NCBI GenBank assembly: GCA_024278415.1
Contig: JAJRTI010000281.1
Span: 1-8,768 of the forward strand
Direction: 5' to 3'
Origin: Planctomycetota bacterium
GTDB lineage: Bacteria; Planctomycetota; Brocadiia; JAJRTI01
DNA length: 8,768 bases
Positions 1-6,927 of the stretch are shown here, piece after piece. The notes under the pieces were generated by a model that did not search any database, was not told where the DNA came from, and saw only the letters and a list, made by a program, of their open reading frames with translations. How positions within the stretch are numbered: the first letter of the stretch is position 1; the number at the start of each line of letters is the position of its first letter. A program made the position numbers and the translations under genes.

Positions 1-28
1 AAGGGGGTGAGGCACCGCGCTCAACCGA

Positions 29-89
29 CCCAGGGTAGCGAGCTTCGCTCGCAACCCTGGGCTGGAGGACGGAATCCCGTTGGGATTCC
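29..89. repeat. Two adjacent hairpins in a dispersed-looking non-coding repeat
   Basis: Bases 29-36 (CCCAGGGT) pair with 54-61 (ACCCTGGG). After one A-A mismatch, 38-43 pair with 47-52, giving a 14-bp imperfect stem around a TTC loop. Immediately downstream, 71-78 (GGAATCCC) and 82-89 (GGGATTCC) form a perfect 8-bp stem with a GTT loop. All three forward frames across 1-139 are interrupted by stops, so this is not the end of an upstream gene. From memory, similar 'CCCTGGGCTGGAGG...CGGAATCCCGTTGGGATTCC' tracts recur in intergenic DNA of planctomycete-like genomes. That recollection cannot be checked here. Confidence 0.6.
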
Positions 90-139
90 TGGTCCCCGGC
101 GCCCGCCGCAGCCATCCTTGAAATGTGGGTAAAGAGCAG

Positions 140-317
140 GGGCTCGGCCCCGTGTTGCGATGACTGCCGACTACTGGGCGGCACCCTGTCATCCCACCTC
201 CCTTTCCTTCCCGAATCTCGCTCGCCGAAGGCGAGCGAGATTCGGGAAGGAAAGGGGAGACAGCGGTGGGGCTGGTTCCGCGGTAGTCGGTAATCATCGC
301 TCCACTGGGACAAGCCC
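140..317. repeat. 178-bp fold-back (near-palindromic) element
   Basis: The core is a perfect 27-bp stem: 200-226 is the exact reverse complement of 230-256, with a 3-nt GAA loop. On the same centre of symmetry (about 228), the outer arm 140-174 matches the reverse complement of 283-317 at 28 of 35 positions, including a 16/18 match between 157-174 and 283-300. The 25-26 nt between core and outer arms are only weakly complementary. A co-axial palindrome of this size is far beyond chance. It could be a MITE or fold-back element, a REP-type element, or a very stable RNA hairpin. There is no T-run after the stem, so it is not a standard intrinsic terminator, and no target-site duplication is obvious. 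Bases 318-360 hold nothing recognisable. Confidence 0.8.
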
Positions 318-360
318 AGCGGGGGCGGAACGGCTGCCTCTCGTCGATGTCGTGTCGCAC

Positions 361-489
361 TCCTACTCTTAGTCTTACTCTTAGTCTTACTCCTCCCTGT
401 CCTGCGATTACGAGTAAGACTACGAGTAAGACTACGAGTAAGACTAAGAGTAAGATTAAGAGTAAGATTGTGAGTAAGACTAAGAGTAC
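361..489. repeat. 12-bp tandem repeat array with inverted arm upstream of argS
   Basis: Six and a half direct copies of a 12-bp unit, consensus GAGTAAGAYTAM, run from 412 to 489 (units start at 412, 424, 436, 448, 460, 472 and 484). The unit varies only at its second half (ACTAC, ACTAA, ATTAA, ATTGT). A left arm, 364-392, contains the same unit inverted (TTAGTCTTACTC twice plus a partial copy). Its reverse complement matches 436-464 with one mismatch, so the array can fold into a long hairpin. The tract is much more A/T-rich than its surroundings. It ends 74 bp before the argS start, and nothing recognisable lies in 490-563. It is not CRISPR-like, because units abut without spacers. Confidence 0.85.
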
Positions 490-563
490 GAACCCAGGCG
501 CGTCCCCTCCCTTTCCCGCCGCGAAGTCTGCGACAAAGCGCATAGCATCTTGAGATACCCGCC

Positions 564-2261
564 ATGCAACAATTCATCACTGCCATAGCCGACCTCCTCG
601 CGAAGCATGTGCCCCTGTCCAGCGACGAGGTCGCGGCGGCGCTCACCACCCCGCCCAACCCCAACATGGGCGACCTCGCGTTCCCCTGCTTTTCCCTGGC
701 CAAAACGTTTCGCAAAGCTCCGAACCTGATTGCGGAGGAGCTGGCACACACGATCGCGGCCGAGGGCGCTCCGGCCCAAGTCAAGGCCATGGGCCCCTAC
801 CTCAACTTCTTCCTCGACAAACCGCAAGTCACCGCACAAGTGCTCGCGGCCGTCGCGCAGCAACGCGAGGAGTACGGCCGCAGCACACAGGGCGAAGGCC
901 AGACGGTCGTCATCGACTTCTCCTCGCCCAACATCGCCAAACACCTCAGCATCGGCCACCTGCCCAGCACGGTCATTGGCAACGCGCTGCACAAGCTCTA
1001 CAGCGCACGGGGATACAAGGTCGTGGGCATCAACCATTTCGGCGACTGGGGCACGCAGTTTGGCCAACTCATCGTCGCGTTCAAGAGGTGGGGCAGCGAG
1101 GAGCAATTCCAGGCCGACCCGGTGGCCGAGATGAACCGCATCTACGTGCAGTTCCACAAAGAGGCCGAGAATGACCCGGCGCTCATGGACGAGGCGCGGG
1201 CCTGGCTGAAGAAACTCGAGGACGGCGACCCCGAGGCCGTGGCCATGTGGCAACGCTTCAAGGCCGAAAGCATCAAGGAGTTCGAGAAGGCCTACGACCG
1301 GCTGGGCGTGCGCTTCGACGAGTACAGCGGCGAGAGCTTTTTCAACGACAAGATGGCCGCGACCGTCGAGCGCATCAAAGCCGCGGGCATCGCACGCATC
1401 AGCGAAGGCGCGCTCGTGGTCGACGTGGCGGACAACGTGCCGCCCTGCCTGATCCTGCGCAAGGACGGAGCCACGCTCTACGCGACGCGGGACATCTGCG
1501 CTGCCGAGTACCGACACGAGCACTACGCCGCGGACAAAATCCTCTACGTCGTCGGGTCGCCGCAGAAGCTCCACTTACAGCAGGTCTTCACCGTGCTGAA
1601 GAAGATGGGCTACGAATGGGCGGACAACTGCGTGCACGTGGACTTCGGCCAGATCAGCCTCGGTGGCGGCGAGAAGATGTCCAGCCGCAAGGGCAACGTT
1701 ATCCTGCTCAACGACGTGCTCGACGAGGCCGTGGCCCGCGCGCGGGCGACCATCGAGGAGAAGAACCCCGACCTCGAAGACAAGGAGACGGTTGCGGAGG
1801 CCGTGGGCCTCGGCGCGGTTGTGTTCGCCAAGCTCAGCAACCGTCGCATCAAGGATGTGAGCTTCTCGTGGGACGAGGTCTTGAGCTTCGAAGGCGAGAC
1901 CGGGCCCTACGTGCAGTACACTCACGTGCGCACGTGCAGCATCCTCGACAAGTATGGCAAGCCCGTCGATGCATCCGCGGACACGTCGCGGCTCGCTGAG
2001 GTCGAGGAATATGAACTCGTCAAGGCGCTGGCGAACTTCGGCTCGGTCATCGAGCGCGCCGCGGACGAATACGAGCCGGCCCTGCTGTGCCGATACTTGC
2101 TCGACCTGTGCAGCCTATTCAACAACTACTACCACAAGCATCGCATCATCGACGCCGGCGAGGCCATCGCGGGGGCGCGCGTGTTGCTCGTGGACTGCGT
2201 GCGCCAGGTGCTCGCGAACGGGCTTGGGCTGCTGGGCATCCGGGCGCCGCGGAAGATGTAG
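564..2261 (+). CDS. argS: Arginyl-tRNA synthetase
   Basis: This class I aminoacyl-tRNA synthetase charges tRNA-Arg with arginine using ATP in the cytoplasm. It has 565 residues, normal for the family. The N-terminal Arg-specific additional domain covers about 1-88. The Rossmann catalytic domain follows with SPNIAKHLSIGHL, where the HIGH signature appears as SIGH at 129-132. The second signature is KMSSRKG from Lys371, a well-formed KMSKS-type loop. GETGPYVQYTHVR (444-456) leads into the all-helical DALR anticodon-binding domain, which ends in the typical LLGIRAP-R-M C-terminus. Ser for the first His of HIGH is, as I recall, found in some Firmicutes-type ArgRS, but Pro134 replaces the Arg of the usual HLRST run. 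The ATG at 564 starts the recognised domain correctly, yet no strong Shine-Dalgarno precedes it (only TGAG near 550). The gene stands alone, convergent with the next, and the upstream 12-bp repeat array may lie in its leader. Confidence 0.97.
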   Translation: MQQFITAIADLLAKHVPLSSDEVAAALTTPPNPNMGDLAFPCFSLAKTFRKAPNLIAEELAHTIAAEGAPAQVKAMGPYLNFFLDKPQVTAQVLAAVAQQREEYGRSTQGEGQTVVIDFSSPNIAKHLSIGHLPSTVIGNALHKLYSARGYKVVGINHFGDWGTQFGQLIVAFKRWGSEEQFQADPVAEMNRIYVQFHKEAENDPALMDEARAWLKKLEDGDPEAVAMWQRFKAESIKEFEKAYDRLGVRFDEYSGESFFNDKMAATVERIKAAGIARISEGALVVDVADNVPPCLILRKDGATLYATRDICAAEYRHEHYAADKILYVVGSPQKLHLQQVFTVLKKMGYEWADNCVHVDFGQISLGGGEKMSSRKGNVILLNDVLDEAVARARATIEEKNPDLEDKETVAEAVGLGAVVFAKLSNRRIKDVSFSWDEVLSFEGETGPYVQYTHVRTCSILDKYGKPVDASADTSRLAEVEEYELVKALANFGSVIERAADEYEPALLCRYLLDLCSLFNNYYHKHRIIDAGEAIAGARVLLVDCVRQVLANGLGLLGIRAPRKM

Positions 2262-2280
2262 CCGCGCAGTGGAAGCCATG

Positions 2281-2358
2281 CCGCTCGTAGTGGCGACCGT
2301 AAGGGCGCCCTCTGCTCCAAGGGCCAATCGCCACCCGAGCGGAAGGCCCTCACGGGCC
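2281..2358. repeat. Structured inverted repeats in the convergent spacer
   Basis: The 161-bp gap between the stops of argS and the aminotransferase contains a long imperfect stem. Bases 2281-2287 (CCGCTCG) pair with 2336-2342, and after a 2/1-nt internal loop 2290-2296 (GTGGCGA) pair with 2328-2334. Inside lies the perfect palindrome AGGGCGCCCT (2302-2311). Directly downstream, GGCCC (2345-2349) and GGGCC (2354-2358) form a 5-bp hairpin with a TCAC loop. The position between two converging genes fits a bidirectional transcription stop or REP-like mRNA 3' end. No T-tract accompanies either stem, so classical rho-independent termination is not supported. Bases 2359-2422 show nothing further. 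Confidence 0.55.
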
Positions 2359-2422
2359 GCTGGACAGATCGCGTCGAGTCCCCAGACAGAGGCGATGACG
2401 GCGCACTCCAAATGCGGCGCCC

Positions 2423-3709
2423 TCACCCCTTCACCTTCAGGTACTCGCCCAGCCGTTTCAGGCCCTCCGCCAAGTTGGGGCAGTGCTTCTCGACGAACTT
2501 CTTCTTGTCCGCGGCTTTGGCGGGCTTTTTCTTCTGGTACGCCTTGAGCGCGGCCTCGCCGTCGTAATCGACTGCCGCAACGCGCACCGCGAGGGCCTCC
2601 TCCCACATGCCGAACGCGCTCCCCGGCAGCATCGCCACGCCCTCCTTGTCCAGCAGGTCTGCGCAGATCTCCGCGTCGGTCGAGACGGCCGGCGCCTTGA
2701 ACCGCTCAGCGAACGGCGAGAAGTCGGGGAATAGGTAGTACGCACCCTCGGGCTTGGGGCAGCGCAGCTTCAGTTTCGCCAGCCCGCGGTATAGATAGTC
2801 CGTCGCCAGTTCATGGATTGCCGCGCAGTCCTCCACGTGCTGGCGCACTTCCTTGTTCTCGCTCAACGCAACGATCGCGGCGTGTTGAATTGGCGCGCAC
2901 ACGCACGAAAACGTCTCGCTCGCCAGCGCGGCCAGGTGCGGCATGAGCACCTCCATGCCATCGGGCAGCAAGAGCACGCCAAGCCGGTGCCCTCCCGCGC
3001 TGAAGCCCTTCGACAAGCTCGTCGTCACAATCGTGCGGTCCGGCGCGTACGCGGCAATGCTTGCGTACTTGCCCTTGCCGAAGGTGATCTCCGCGTAGAT
3101 CTCGTCGGCAATCACGATGATGTTCTGCTCCGCCGCGGCCGCGGCGATGGCCTTGACTTCATCAACCTTATAGACCGCGCCGGTGGGGTTGCACGGGGAG
3201 TTGAGGATGAGGATGCGCTGCCGCGCGTCGGACTTGCGGCACGCGGCCTCTATGGCGTCAGGGCCGACGCGGTACCCGGCCTCGGCATCGGTCCGAACGT
3301 CGATGATGCGCTTGTGCAGGATCCGCGCCTGGGGTGCGTAGCTCACCCACGACGGCACGGGCAGCAGCAGGTCGCCTTCGAGCACCATGAGCAGATCGAA
3401 GATCAACTCCTTGCTCCCAGGCCCCACCATGATGCGATCCGCGGAAGCGTTGTGGCCGAAACGCCACCCCAAGTAGTTGGCCGCGGCCTCGCGCAACTCA
3501 GGCAAACCCTGCGACGGCAGGAAGCGGTTGTCGCCCGCGTGCCTCACGAGCGCGCCCACGAACGCCTTGGGCGGGGGGAACGGCGACTGGCCAAAGCCCA
3601 AGTGCACGACCTCGAAGCCCATGGCTCGCGCCTCCGCGACGCGCTGGTTCACGGCCAGCGTGGGCGAGTGGGTGAGGTACTTCGTGCGAATGTGTGTGTC
3701 CGGTCTCAT
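2423..3709 (-). CDS. Fold-type I PLP-dependent aminotransferase (class I/II)
   Basis: This enzyme transfers amino groups between an amino acid and a 2-oxo acid using pyridoxal phosphate in the cytosol; the substrate cannot be read from sequence. The 428 residues show the family hallmarks: LGFGQSPFPPP near the N-terminus (37-47), GPGSKELI (96-103), NSPCNPTG (170-177, cofactor-binding Asn174), DEIY (202-205, Asp202 and Tyr205 contacting PLP), SLSKGFSAGGHRLG with Schiff-base Lys234 and phosphate-binding Arg242, and a candidate carboxylate-binding Arg376 in AVRVAAVDYDG. The C-terminal tail of about 50 residues is longer than usual and lysine-rich (KKKPAKAADKKK). The frame stays open upstream to 3865, but the ATG at 3709 is chosen because AAAGGAG lies 10 nt before it and homology-like sequence begins there. 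The gene is divergent from the glycoside hydrolase and has its own promoter-like boxes. Aspartate-, alanine- or kynurenine-type activity are all possible. Confidence 0.93.
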   Translation of the reverse strand: MRPDTHIRTKYLTHSPTLAVNQRVAEARAMGFEVVHLGFGQSPFPPPKAFVGALVRHAGDNRFLPSQGLPELREAAANYLGWRFGHNASADRIMVGPGSKELIFDLLMVLEGDLLLPVPSWVSYAPQARILHKRIIDVRTDAEAGYRVGPDAIEAACRKSDARQRILILNSPCNPTGAVYKVDEVKAIAAAAAEQNIIVIADEIYAEITFGKGKYASIAAYAPDRTIVTTSLSKGFSAGGHRLGVLLLPDGMEVLMPHLAALASETFSCVCAPIQHAAIVALSENKEVRQHVEDCAAIHELATDYLYRGLAKLKLRCPKPEGAYYLFPDFSPFAERFKAPAVSTDAEICADLLDKEGVAMLPGSAFGMWEEALAVRVAAVDYDGEAALKAYQKKKPAKAADKKKFVEKHCPNLAEGLKRLGEYLKVKG

Positions 3710-3719
3710 GGCCGCCCTA

Positions 3720-3726
3720 CTCCTTT
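3720..3726 (-). promoter_or_regulatory. Shine-Dalgarno of the aminotransferase
   Basis: On the minus strand this reads AAAGGAG, 10 nt before the ATG at 3707-3709. It decides the start against the longer open frame that extends to 3865, which has no comparable site. Confidence 0.8.
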
Positions 3727-3752
3727 CGAATGGCAGTGATGGGAGCCGCACG

Positions 3753-3781
3753 ATGATACCTGCGCTATCGCTGTCCAGCAA
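3753..3781 (-). promoter_or_regulatory. Candidate sigma70 promoter for the aminotransferase
   Basis: On the minus strand, TTGCTG (3776-3781) is followed after exactly 17 bp by TATCAT (3753-3758), which matches five of six -10 consensus bases. The -35 box is weaker (three of six). Transcription would start near 3746, giving a leader of roughly 37 nt that includes the Shine-Dalgarno. The spacing and location are good, but consensus matches in a window this size can arise by chance. No comparably good promoter was seen for the divergent hydrolase gene in the 170-bp shared spacer. Confidence 0.45.
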
Positions 3782-3879
3782 GGGCCAGCGGGACTGTTGC
3801 AGAATGGACGCGAACTTGGCACACTCAACACGCCGCCCCCATCCTCGTGCCGTGTTCATGCACACGCTGGAACTCCATA

Positions 3880-6840
3880 ATGCGAATCACCCGAATCTTC
3901 ATCGCTGGCCTGGCTCTGACGTCGAGCGCCCTTGCCGGCGCATCGCTCACCCTGCTGCCCAACCAGGACTTCGAATCGCCGCAGCTCGGGTGGGGCCTGT
4001 GGCCCGCCGGCTCGGAGTCCAAGATCGAACTGGATGGGCAAGTCTTCCGGGCCGGCAAGCAATCCCTGCGCGTCACCGCGGTGCAGTCCGGCGACAGGGC
4101 CATCGTGAACTGCACCGCCACCGGCTTCAAGATTGGCGCGCTGTACCGCATTTCCGTGTGGATCCGCAAAGACGCGAGCGTGCCGGACTCCGCAGTGAGC
4201 TACTTCATCAACTACCGCGGCGGCGAGACCAACGCGATCCAGTCGCGTGCATTCCCCTATCAACTTCGCAAAGCGCGTGACGGCGAGTGGACGCGTTGGT
4301 CCGGGCTCTTCATCACCCCCCGGGGCGCGGCCGCGTGGCAGTTCTGTCTTGGCGTAGAGCACACCGTGGGCCGCGTCTGGTTCGACGATATCCAGATCGA
4401 AGACTTGGGCTCGCCGCAGGCGGTCACGCCCGACGTGTGGTCCTACCTCCCGCTCGGCGTGCAAGTGGGCAGCCGGCCGTTGAAGCGCTTCCTCCAACTC
4501 CAATCTGAGAAGGCGCCGCTCTACCTCCTCGCGCGCACGTATAACAAACTGCTCTTCAGACACGCATTTGCAGAGCGAGGCCTTCGCGACCTCGAACGCG
4601 CCTGTTTCTACACGGGCAAGCCCGTGCCGCGATTCCCCGGTATGGTCTGGAAGCTCTGCAACCAGGCGCTCAACGAAACGTACCGAACGTACGGCCAATC
4701 GTTCAAGGCCCGCACCGAGCGGGACCTGCGCAAGATACGCAAGAGCCTCATGAAGACCAGCGTGGCCATCGACACCATGCGCCGACAAACGGCCCGCAGC
4801 CTCGCCCAAGTCCGCCCCACGATTCGGCTCCGCCCGCCCCACAAGCTGGGCCGCCAGCCGCGAGCAACCCCGCCCTTCTCCAGCACGGGCCAAATGAAAC
4901 GGCTCCTCTTCGGCGCTTGGAGCCCGACGGCCTTTGCGGAGTTCGAACAGCCGTTCGACTTCGAGTTCCACTCGTCCGCTCCCGGCGCGCCCAAGACCTA
5001 CACGGAGGGCAAGATCGACCTCAGCAACGTGACCGCCGCGTGCGACCGGATTGAGCAACTTGGCTACCGCGGCACGTTCAGCTACCTCATGTTCGGCATC
5101 CACGACCTCATGTATGCGCCCAAGTGGCTCTTGGACAAGCACAAGGACGACCCCGATTTCTTCAAGGTTTCCGCAGACGGGTTGAAGGGCCGGAGCCGCG
5201 GCAAGAACCACAGTCTGAACTATTTCCACCCGGCCGTGAAACAGTACATTCGGGACTACCTGCGCCGATACGCCGAGTTCTGCCGGCATGAACCCCGGGT
5301 GCTGTTCCACGAAATCGCGCAGGAAGCATCCATCGATTTCACCACGGCCAAGGGCCGGCGCGAAAGCGGATACGGCCCCCACGCGCTCGCGGCCTTCCAC
5401 AGCCGGCTCCAGGACAAGTATGGATCGATCGACAAGCTGAACGCGCGTTGGGGCGCGACGTACGCGAGCTTCGCGGCCATCCAGCCGCCGCCCGATCCGT
5501 ACGTGGAGCCGCGCCAGGCGATCACCCCACTCGTGGCGGAATTCGAGGCCTTCAGGGAAGACGCCTATTTCGACTACCTGAAGCTGATCTACGACTCGCT
5601 GAAAGCCGGCGATCCGGACACGCCGGTCGTGGCGCGGCACAGCAGCCTTCTGCGCGGCTTCAGCGGCGCGCGCGCGTTCGAGTCGTGCGACGTGTTGTGC
5701 TACCACAACCGCGCGCCGGCCATGCAGATGATGAACGTGTACCTCAACAGCCTCAACCGCTACCACGGCAAAGCGCTGGGCTACATGGAAGACTTCTGGG
5801 GCGTGCAGGAGGAGCGCACGCGCACCGACGACGAGCGCGTGCAGCGCCGCGCGCTGGCGAAGCACGTCGCGCGCACGTGCATCTGGGGCCGCACGCTCCA
5901 GATGAAGTGGTACGCCTACACCACCGGCTCGTACATCACGACGTACAACGGCAACTGGATGAACCCCCGCTACGACGTCACGACCATGCGCTACTGCGCG
6001 CCGGCCCTCGCGGTGGCGAAGCGCAAGATGGAGCAGTTCGATTGGGTGCTCACGCACAGCACGATTGCGCCGTCCCGCATCCTGGTGCTCGAGCCGTCGG
6101 CCACCATGCGCAACGAGCGGCCGAGCCAGACCGTCTACGGCGAGCTGCTCGGCTGGCGCCAACTGCTCTATCGCAACGGCTGGCTGTACGAGCTTGTGCC
6201 CGGCTCGTACGTGCGGGACGGGCGCTGCAAGTTGGAGCAGTTCGATGTCGTGGTGCTGCCCCAGGCCAAGTACCTGTGCGACGACTTGCAGACGAAGCTC
6301 GCCGCGTTCGTGAAGGCCGGAGGCGCGCTCGTGTGCACGGGCAAGCCAGGCGAGTTCGACGAGATCGCGAGGCCATCGGGCAAACTCCTGAATGCGCTGA
6401 GGATGCGCACCGAGGAATGGGCCGCGGCCGGCAAGCTCTGGGGGGATTCAGATGCCAAGGAAGCGTTCGCCGTCGCGGCGTCGGGCCAGGGCAAGGTCGT
6501 GGCCTGCCGCGGGGTAGCGGCCCTCCAGGCCGATGCCGGCCGGGAGGGTTTCCTGAGCTTCCTCGAACGGAACGCGACGCGGGCCGCATGGGCGGAGGGA
6601 GCGCCGTTCGAGGTGGTGCTGCGCGTGACGGAGGACGGACAGCGCTACGTGTTCATCCTCAACCCCGACGTGGACGAGACGCGGCAAGGCCGCGTGCGCG
6701 TGGCCGCGCAGGCGCGCGCAGCGCTCGACGTGAGTATTCCCGGCGCGTGCCCGGTCAAGCTCAAGCGTTCAGACTCGGATACATCGTTCGACGTGCGCCT
6801 GGCGCCCGGCGACTGCGCGGTGGTCGTGCTGCTCAAGTGA
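3880..6840 (+). CDS. Secreted GH42-like glycoside hydrolase with N-terminal carbohydrate-binding module
   Basis: This is probably an exported glycosidase acting on beta-galactoside-like or related glycans. Of 986 residues, 1-19 form a signal peptide (RITR, hydrophobic core, ALA before the cut). Residues 25-176 look like a CBM4/9-type jelly roll, from NQDFESP to VWFDDIQIEDLG. Residues 177-338 form a helical, strongly basic segment of unknown role. From about 340 to 725 lies a clan GH-A-like barrel: PKWLLDKH, HEIAQEAS with candidate acid/base Glu482, the GH42-like run KYGSIDKLNARWG, and GYMEDFWG with candidate nucleophile Glu637. Residues 728-870 resemble the GH42 trimerisation (GATase-like) domain: SRILVLEPS, FDVVVLPQAKYL and FVKAGGALVCTG (810-821). 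The remainder, to 986, is a beta-rich C-terminal domain. Gln481 replaces the usual Asn before the acid/base Glu. The ATG at 3880 is chosen because the signal peptide begins there; a GTG at 3847 is an alternative. The Shine-Dalgarno is weak. The sulfatase-like gene follows 87 bp later. Substrate and exact family are uncertain. Confidence 0.85.
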   Translation: MRITRIFIAGLALTSSALAGASLTLLPNQDFESPQLGWGLWPAGSESKIELDGQVFRAGKQSLRVTAVQSGDRAIVNCTATGFKIGALYRISVWIRKDASVPDSAVSYFINYRGGETNAIQSRAFPYQLRKARDGEWTRWSGLFITPRGAAAWQFCLGVEHTVGRVWFDDIQIEDLGSPQAVTPDVWSYLPLGVQVGSRPLKRFLQLQSEKAPLYLLARTYNKLLFRHAFAERGLRDLERACFYTGKPVPRFPGMVWKLCNQALNETYRTYGQSFKARTERDLRKIRKSLMKTSVAIDTMRRQTARSLAQVRPTIRLRPPHKLGRQPRATPPFSSTGQMKRLLFGAWSPTAFAEFEQPFDFEFHSSAPGAPKTYTEGKIDLSNVTAACDRIEQLGYRGTFSYLMFGIHDLMYAPKWLLDKHKDDPDFFKVSADGLKGRSRGKNHSLNYFHPAVKQYIRDYLRRYAEFCRHEPRVLFHEIAQEASIDFTTAKGRRESGYGPHALAAFHSRLQDKYGSIDKLNARWGATYASFAAIQPPPDPYVEPRQAITPLVAEFEAFREDAYFDYLKLIYDSLKAGDPDTPVVARHSSLLRGFSGARAFESCDVLCYHNRAPAMQMMNVYLNSLNRYHGKALGYMEDFWGVQEERTRTDDERVQRRALAKHVARTCIWGRTLQMKWYAYTTGSYITTYNGNWMNPRYDVTTMRYCAPALAVAKRKMEQFDWVLTHSTIAPSRILVLEPSATMRNERPSQTVYGELLGWRQLLYRNGWLYELVPGSYVRDGRCKLEQFDVVVLPQAKYLCDDLQTKLAAFVKAGGALVCTGKPGEFDEIARPSGKLLNALRMRTEEWAAAGKLWGDSDAKEAFAVAASGQGKVVACRGVAALQADAGREGFLSFLERNATRAAWAEGAPFEVVLRVTEDGQRYVFILNPDVDETRQGRVRVAAQARAALDVSIPGACPVKLKRSDSDTSFDVRLAPGDCAVVVLLK

Positions 6841-6864
6841 GCGCGAGACGCGTCCGCCCAGCCC

Positions 6865-6880
6865 GGCCGTGGAAACGGCC
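6865..6880 (+). other. Short hairpin between hydrolase and sulfatase-like gene
   Basis: GGCCGT (6865-6870) and ACGGCC (6875-6880) form a perfect 6-bp stem closed by GGAA, which fits the stable GNRA tetraloop pattern. It lies 25 bp after the hydrolase stop and 47 bp before the next start. With no T-run it is not a terminator. It might stabilise mRNA ends or be processed, but a stem this short could be chance in GC-rich DNA. Confidence 0.35.
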
Positions 6881-6910
6881 CGTGCGCGTACAGCCCCGCA
6901 TGAACCCGTA

Positions 6911-6917
6911 GGAAGGA
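6911..6917 (+). promoter_or_regulatory. Shine-Dalgarno of the sulfatase-like gene
   Basis: GGAAGGA precedes the ATG at 6928 with a 10-nt gap. The purine run supports that start, which also begins the protein exactly at the conserved first strand (NAIVICLDTLR). Confidence 0.7.
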
Positions 6918-6927
6918 ACCCACCTGC

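Noticed and set aside
208..219. The 12-mer TTCCCGAATCTC shared by the left fold-back and position 8381-8392
   Set aside because: A window of this length is expected to hold a few identical 12-mer pairs by chance, and the flanks do not match.
273..283. TGGTTCCGCGG resembling a T-box antiterminator core (TGGNACCGCGG) upstream of an aminoacyl-tRNA synthetase
   Set aside because: One mismatch falls in the key ACC, no Stem I or specifier loop was recognised, no downstream terminator with a T-run exists, and the match lies inside the fold-back element.
160..372. Forward ORF of 70 codons across the fold-back
   Set aside because: It runs through both arms of the palindrome, its residue composition is arbitrary, and no domain or ribosome-binding site supports it.
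412..489. Possible CRISPR array
   Set aside because: Units are 12 bp and abut directly with no spacers, and no cas gene is present.
347..553. Forward ORF encoding SKTT/SKIK-type tetrapeptide repeats
   Set aside because: The periodic peptide is a by-product of the 12-bp DNA repeat (12 is a multiple of three); there is no start signal and the left arm is the same unit inverted.
480..1574. Long minus-strand ORF opposite argS
   Set aside because: Shadow frame in GC-rich DNA; the opposite strand encodes a complete, motif-verified ArgRS.
3856..6162. Very long (768-codon) minus-strand ORF opposite the glycoside hydrolase
   Set aside because: The plus strand has signal peptide, binding module, barrel motifs and a GATase-like domain in order; the minus frame is an Arg/Val/Ala-rich shadow with no recognisable motif.
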